DNA from: JACQWX01 sp041662295
Lineage (GTDB): Bacteria > Elusimicrobiota > Elusimicrobia > UBA1565 > UBA9628
Direction of reading: 5' to 3'
Assembly: GCA_041662295.1 (NCBI GenBank)
Contig: JBAZSR010000193.1
Location: forward strand, 1 to 7,106
DNA: 7,106 bases
Shown here: one piece after another, positions 6,391-7,106 of the stretch
Layout: each line of letters opens with the position of its first letter
Position numbering within the stretch: position 1 is the first letter of the stretch
Notes under the pieces: model-generated
Seen by the model: the letters and a program-made list of their open reading frames with translations, nothing else
Told to the model about the DNA's origin: nothing
Databases searched by the model: none
Made by a program: the position numbers and the translations under genes

Positions 6391-7011
6391 ATGTCCCCCT
6401 TTGCAGCGCGCGACCCAGGACTCTCTCCCGTGGGCCGGGATGTCGGCGACGCCGGCAAAAAGTCGCTCTCCTCAATCGGCGGGGTGGAGACCAGCTCCAT
6501 GGCAAAGGGCTTCGCCGTGGTCGACGCCATGCTCAAGGCCGCGGATGTCACGCTGCTCCTGTCGCGCACGGTCTGCCCGGGCAAGTACATCGCGCTCGTG
6601 GCCGGCGAGGTCGCGGCCGTGAAGGCCTCGGTCGAGGCCGGCGCCTCCGCCGCGGCCGAGTCCTTGGTGGACCAGTTCGTCATCCCCAACATCCACCCCG
6701 AGGTCTTCCCGGCCATCGCCGGCACCACCCAGGTGACCGAGCTCCAGGCCCTGGGCGTGGTGGAGACCTTCTCCGTGGCCTCCCTCATCGAGGCGGCCGA
6801 CGCCGCGGTCAAGGCGGCGTCCGTGCGCTTGATCGAGATCCGCCTGGCCATGGCCCTGGGCGGCAAGGCCTTCGTGACTTTCACGGGCTCGGTGGCCGCG
6901 GTCACCACATCCGCCTCGGCCGCTGCCGAGAACGCCGGGGCCAAGGGCCTGCTGGGCCAGAAGGTCGTCATCCCCAAGCCCAGACCCGAGCTCCTGCGCG
7001 AGCTGATCTAG
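6391..7011 (+). CDS. pduT: PduT-type tandem-BMC shell protein with pore iron-sulfur cysteine
   Basis: This 206-residue protein has two BMC folds in tandem (about 27-112 and 117-203). Such proteins form pseudohexameric trimers in microcompartment shells. PduT hallmarks are VETSSMAKGFAVVDAMLKAADV (first fold, residues 32-53), LSRTVCPGKY with Cys62, IPNIHPEVFPAI, then GVVETFSVASLIEAADAAVK and GGKAFVTFTG in the second fold. Cys62 aligns with PduT Cys38, which binds a [4Fe-4S] cluster on the trimer threefold axis, so one cluster per trimer is predicted. It directly follows pduS, as in enteric pdu operons, supporting a joint electron conduit across the shell. Compared with enteric PduT it has about 24 extra N-terminal residues, rich in Gly/Pro/Asp and probably disordered; a good Shine-Dalgarno supports this start. 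No second shell gene or enzyme core is seen in the window. Confidence 0.92.
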   Translation: MSPFAARDPGLSPVGRDVGDAGKKSLSSIGGVETSSMAKGFAVVDAMLKAADVTLLLSRTVCPGKYIALVAGEVAAVKASVEAGASAAAESLVDQFVIPNIHPEVFPAIAGTTQVTELQALGVVETFSVASLIEAADAAVKAASVRLIEIRLAMALGGKAFVTFTGSVAAVTTSASAAAENAGAKGLLGQKVVIPKPRPELLRELI

Positions 7012-7022
7012 ATTAAATAGAC

Positions 7023-7099
7023 GAGCCAGCAGCCTGCGTGCTATCGTGGGTTGCTCCCCGGAGAGGGAACCTATCCACACACGGAGGTGATGCTGGCTC
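7023..7099. other. Unassigned imperfect inverted repeat / structured RNA candidate after pduT
   Basis: GAGCCAGCA at 7023-7031 pairs perfectly with TGCTGGCTC at 7091-7099. Inside it CCTGCGTG (7033-7040) pairs with CACGGAGG (7080-7087) with one G-G mismatch, then GTGG (7046-7049) with CCAC (7075-7078), GTT (7050-7052) with AAC (7068-7070) and CCC with GGG (7065-7067) around an apical loop near 7060-7064. Nested pairing over 77 nt suggests a rod-like RNA or a palindromic repeat. There is no U-tract after it, so it is not a standard intrinsic terminator on the plus strand. I do not recognise it as tRNA, 5S rRNA, a cobalamin riboswitch or the conserved apical part of SRP RNA. It may be an attenuator of the next gene, a small RNA or a dispersed repeat; it could also continue beyond the edge. 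Confidence 0.5.
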
Positions 7100-7106
7100 T
7101 ATGCTC
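7083..7106 (+). promoter_or_regulatory. Possible ribosome binding site and start of a further gene at right edge
   Basis: GGAGGTGAT (7083-7091) is a long match to the anti-Shine-Dalgarno sequence. An ATG at 7101 is 13 bases past GGAGG, somewhat far; the ATG at 7090 is too close. Only two codons would be visible, so no product can be named. GGAGG also lies inside the inner stem of the inverted repeat, so either translation is masked by structure or the resemblance is a by-product of the repeat. Confidence 0.25.

Noticed and set aside
4952..6505. Minus-strand open frame of 517 codons opposite guaB end, pduS and pduT start
   Set aside because: Composition is dominated by Gly/Ala/Leu/Asp/His repeats typical of antisense frames in G+C-rich DNA. 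The plus strand carries recognised PduS and PduT sequences with conserved cysteines.
7023..7099. Reading the 3' element as an intrinsic terminator, 5S rRNA, tRNA or SRP RNA
   Set aside because: No U-tract follows the stem on the plus strand, there is no cloverleaf, and the conserved SRP apical sequence is absent from the visible bases. A longer structural RNA continuing past the edge cannot be excluded.

Overview
The window is a G+C-rich bacterial chromosomal segment. Codon third positions are strongly G/C-biased in every gene, so long open frames appear on the opposite strands. I cannot fix the phylum from the sequence. The five genes have similar composition, with no obvious transferred island and no IS or tRNA.

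The layout is a divergon built around a 29-bp AT-rich gap (3598-3626). Leftward (minus strand) lie hemB, a zinc-type porphobilinogen synthase, and 16 bp further a large exported TPR-CHAT protein whose C-terminus, including the protease His/Cys motifs, lies beyond the left edge. Rightward (plus strand) lie guaB (IMP dehydrogenase with CBS domains), then a PduS-type flavin/iron-sulfur SLBB protein that overlaps the guaB stop in an ATGA arrangement, then, 14 bp later, a PduT-type tandem BMC shell protein. After pduT, 95 bp remain, mostly taken up by an imperfect inverted repeat that could fold into a long RNA rod.

The most notable content is the pduS-pduT pair. In characterised Pdu microcompartments PduS is a cobalamin reductase with two [4Fe-4S] clusters, and PduT is a shell trimer holding a [4Fe-4S] cluster at its pore. 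Together they are proposed to pass electrons across the shell. Here the pair keeps the pdu gene order and the ligand cysteines. It is translationally coupled to a purine biosynthesis gene, and no microcompartment enzyme core is visible in the window.

Other points: hemB and guaB both have -10-like hexamers almost directly before their ATG and no Shine-Dalgarno, which suggests leaderless divergent transcripts. The IMP dehydrogenase lacks an obvious Arg-Tyr flap dyad. A perfect 17-bp-arm palindrome with a one-base centre lies in frame inside the CHAT gene, in what looks like an extra loop of the protein.
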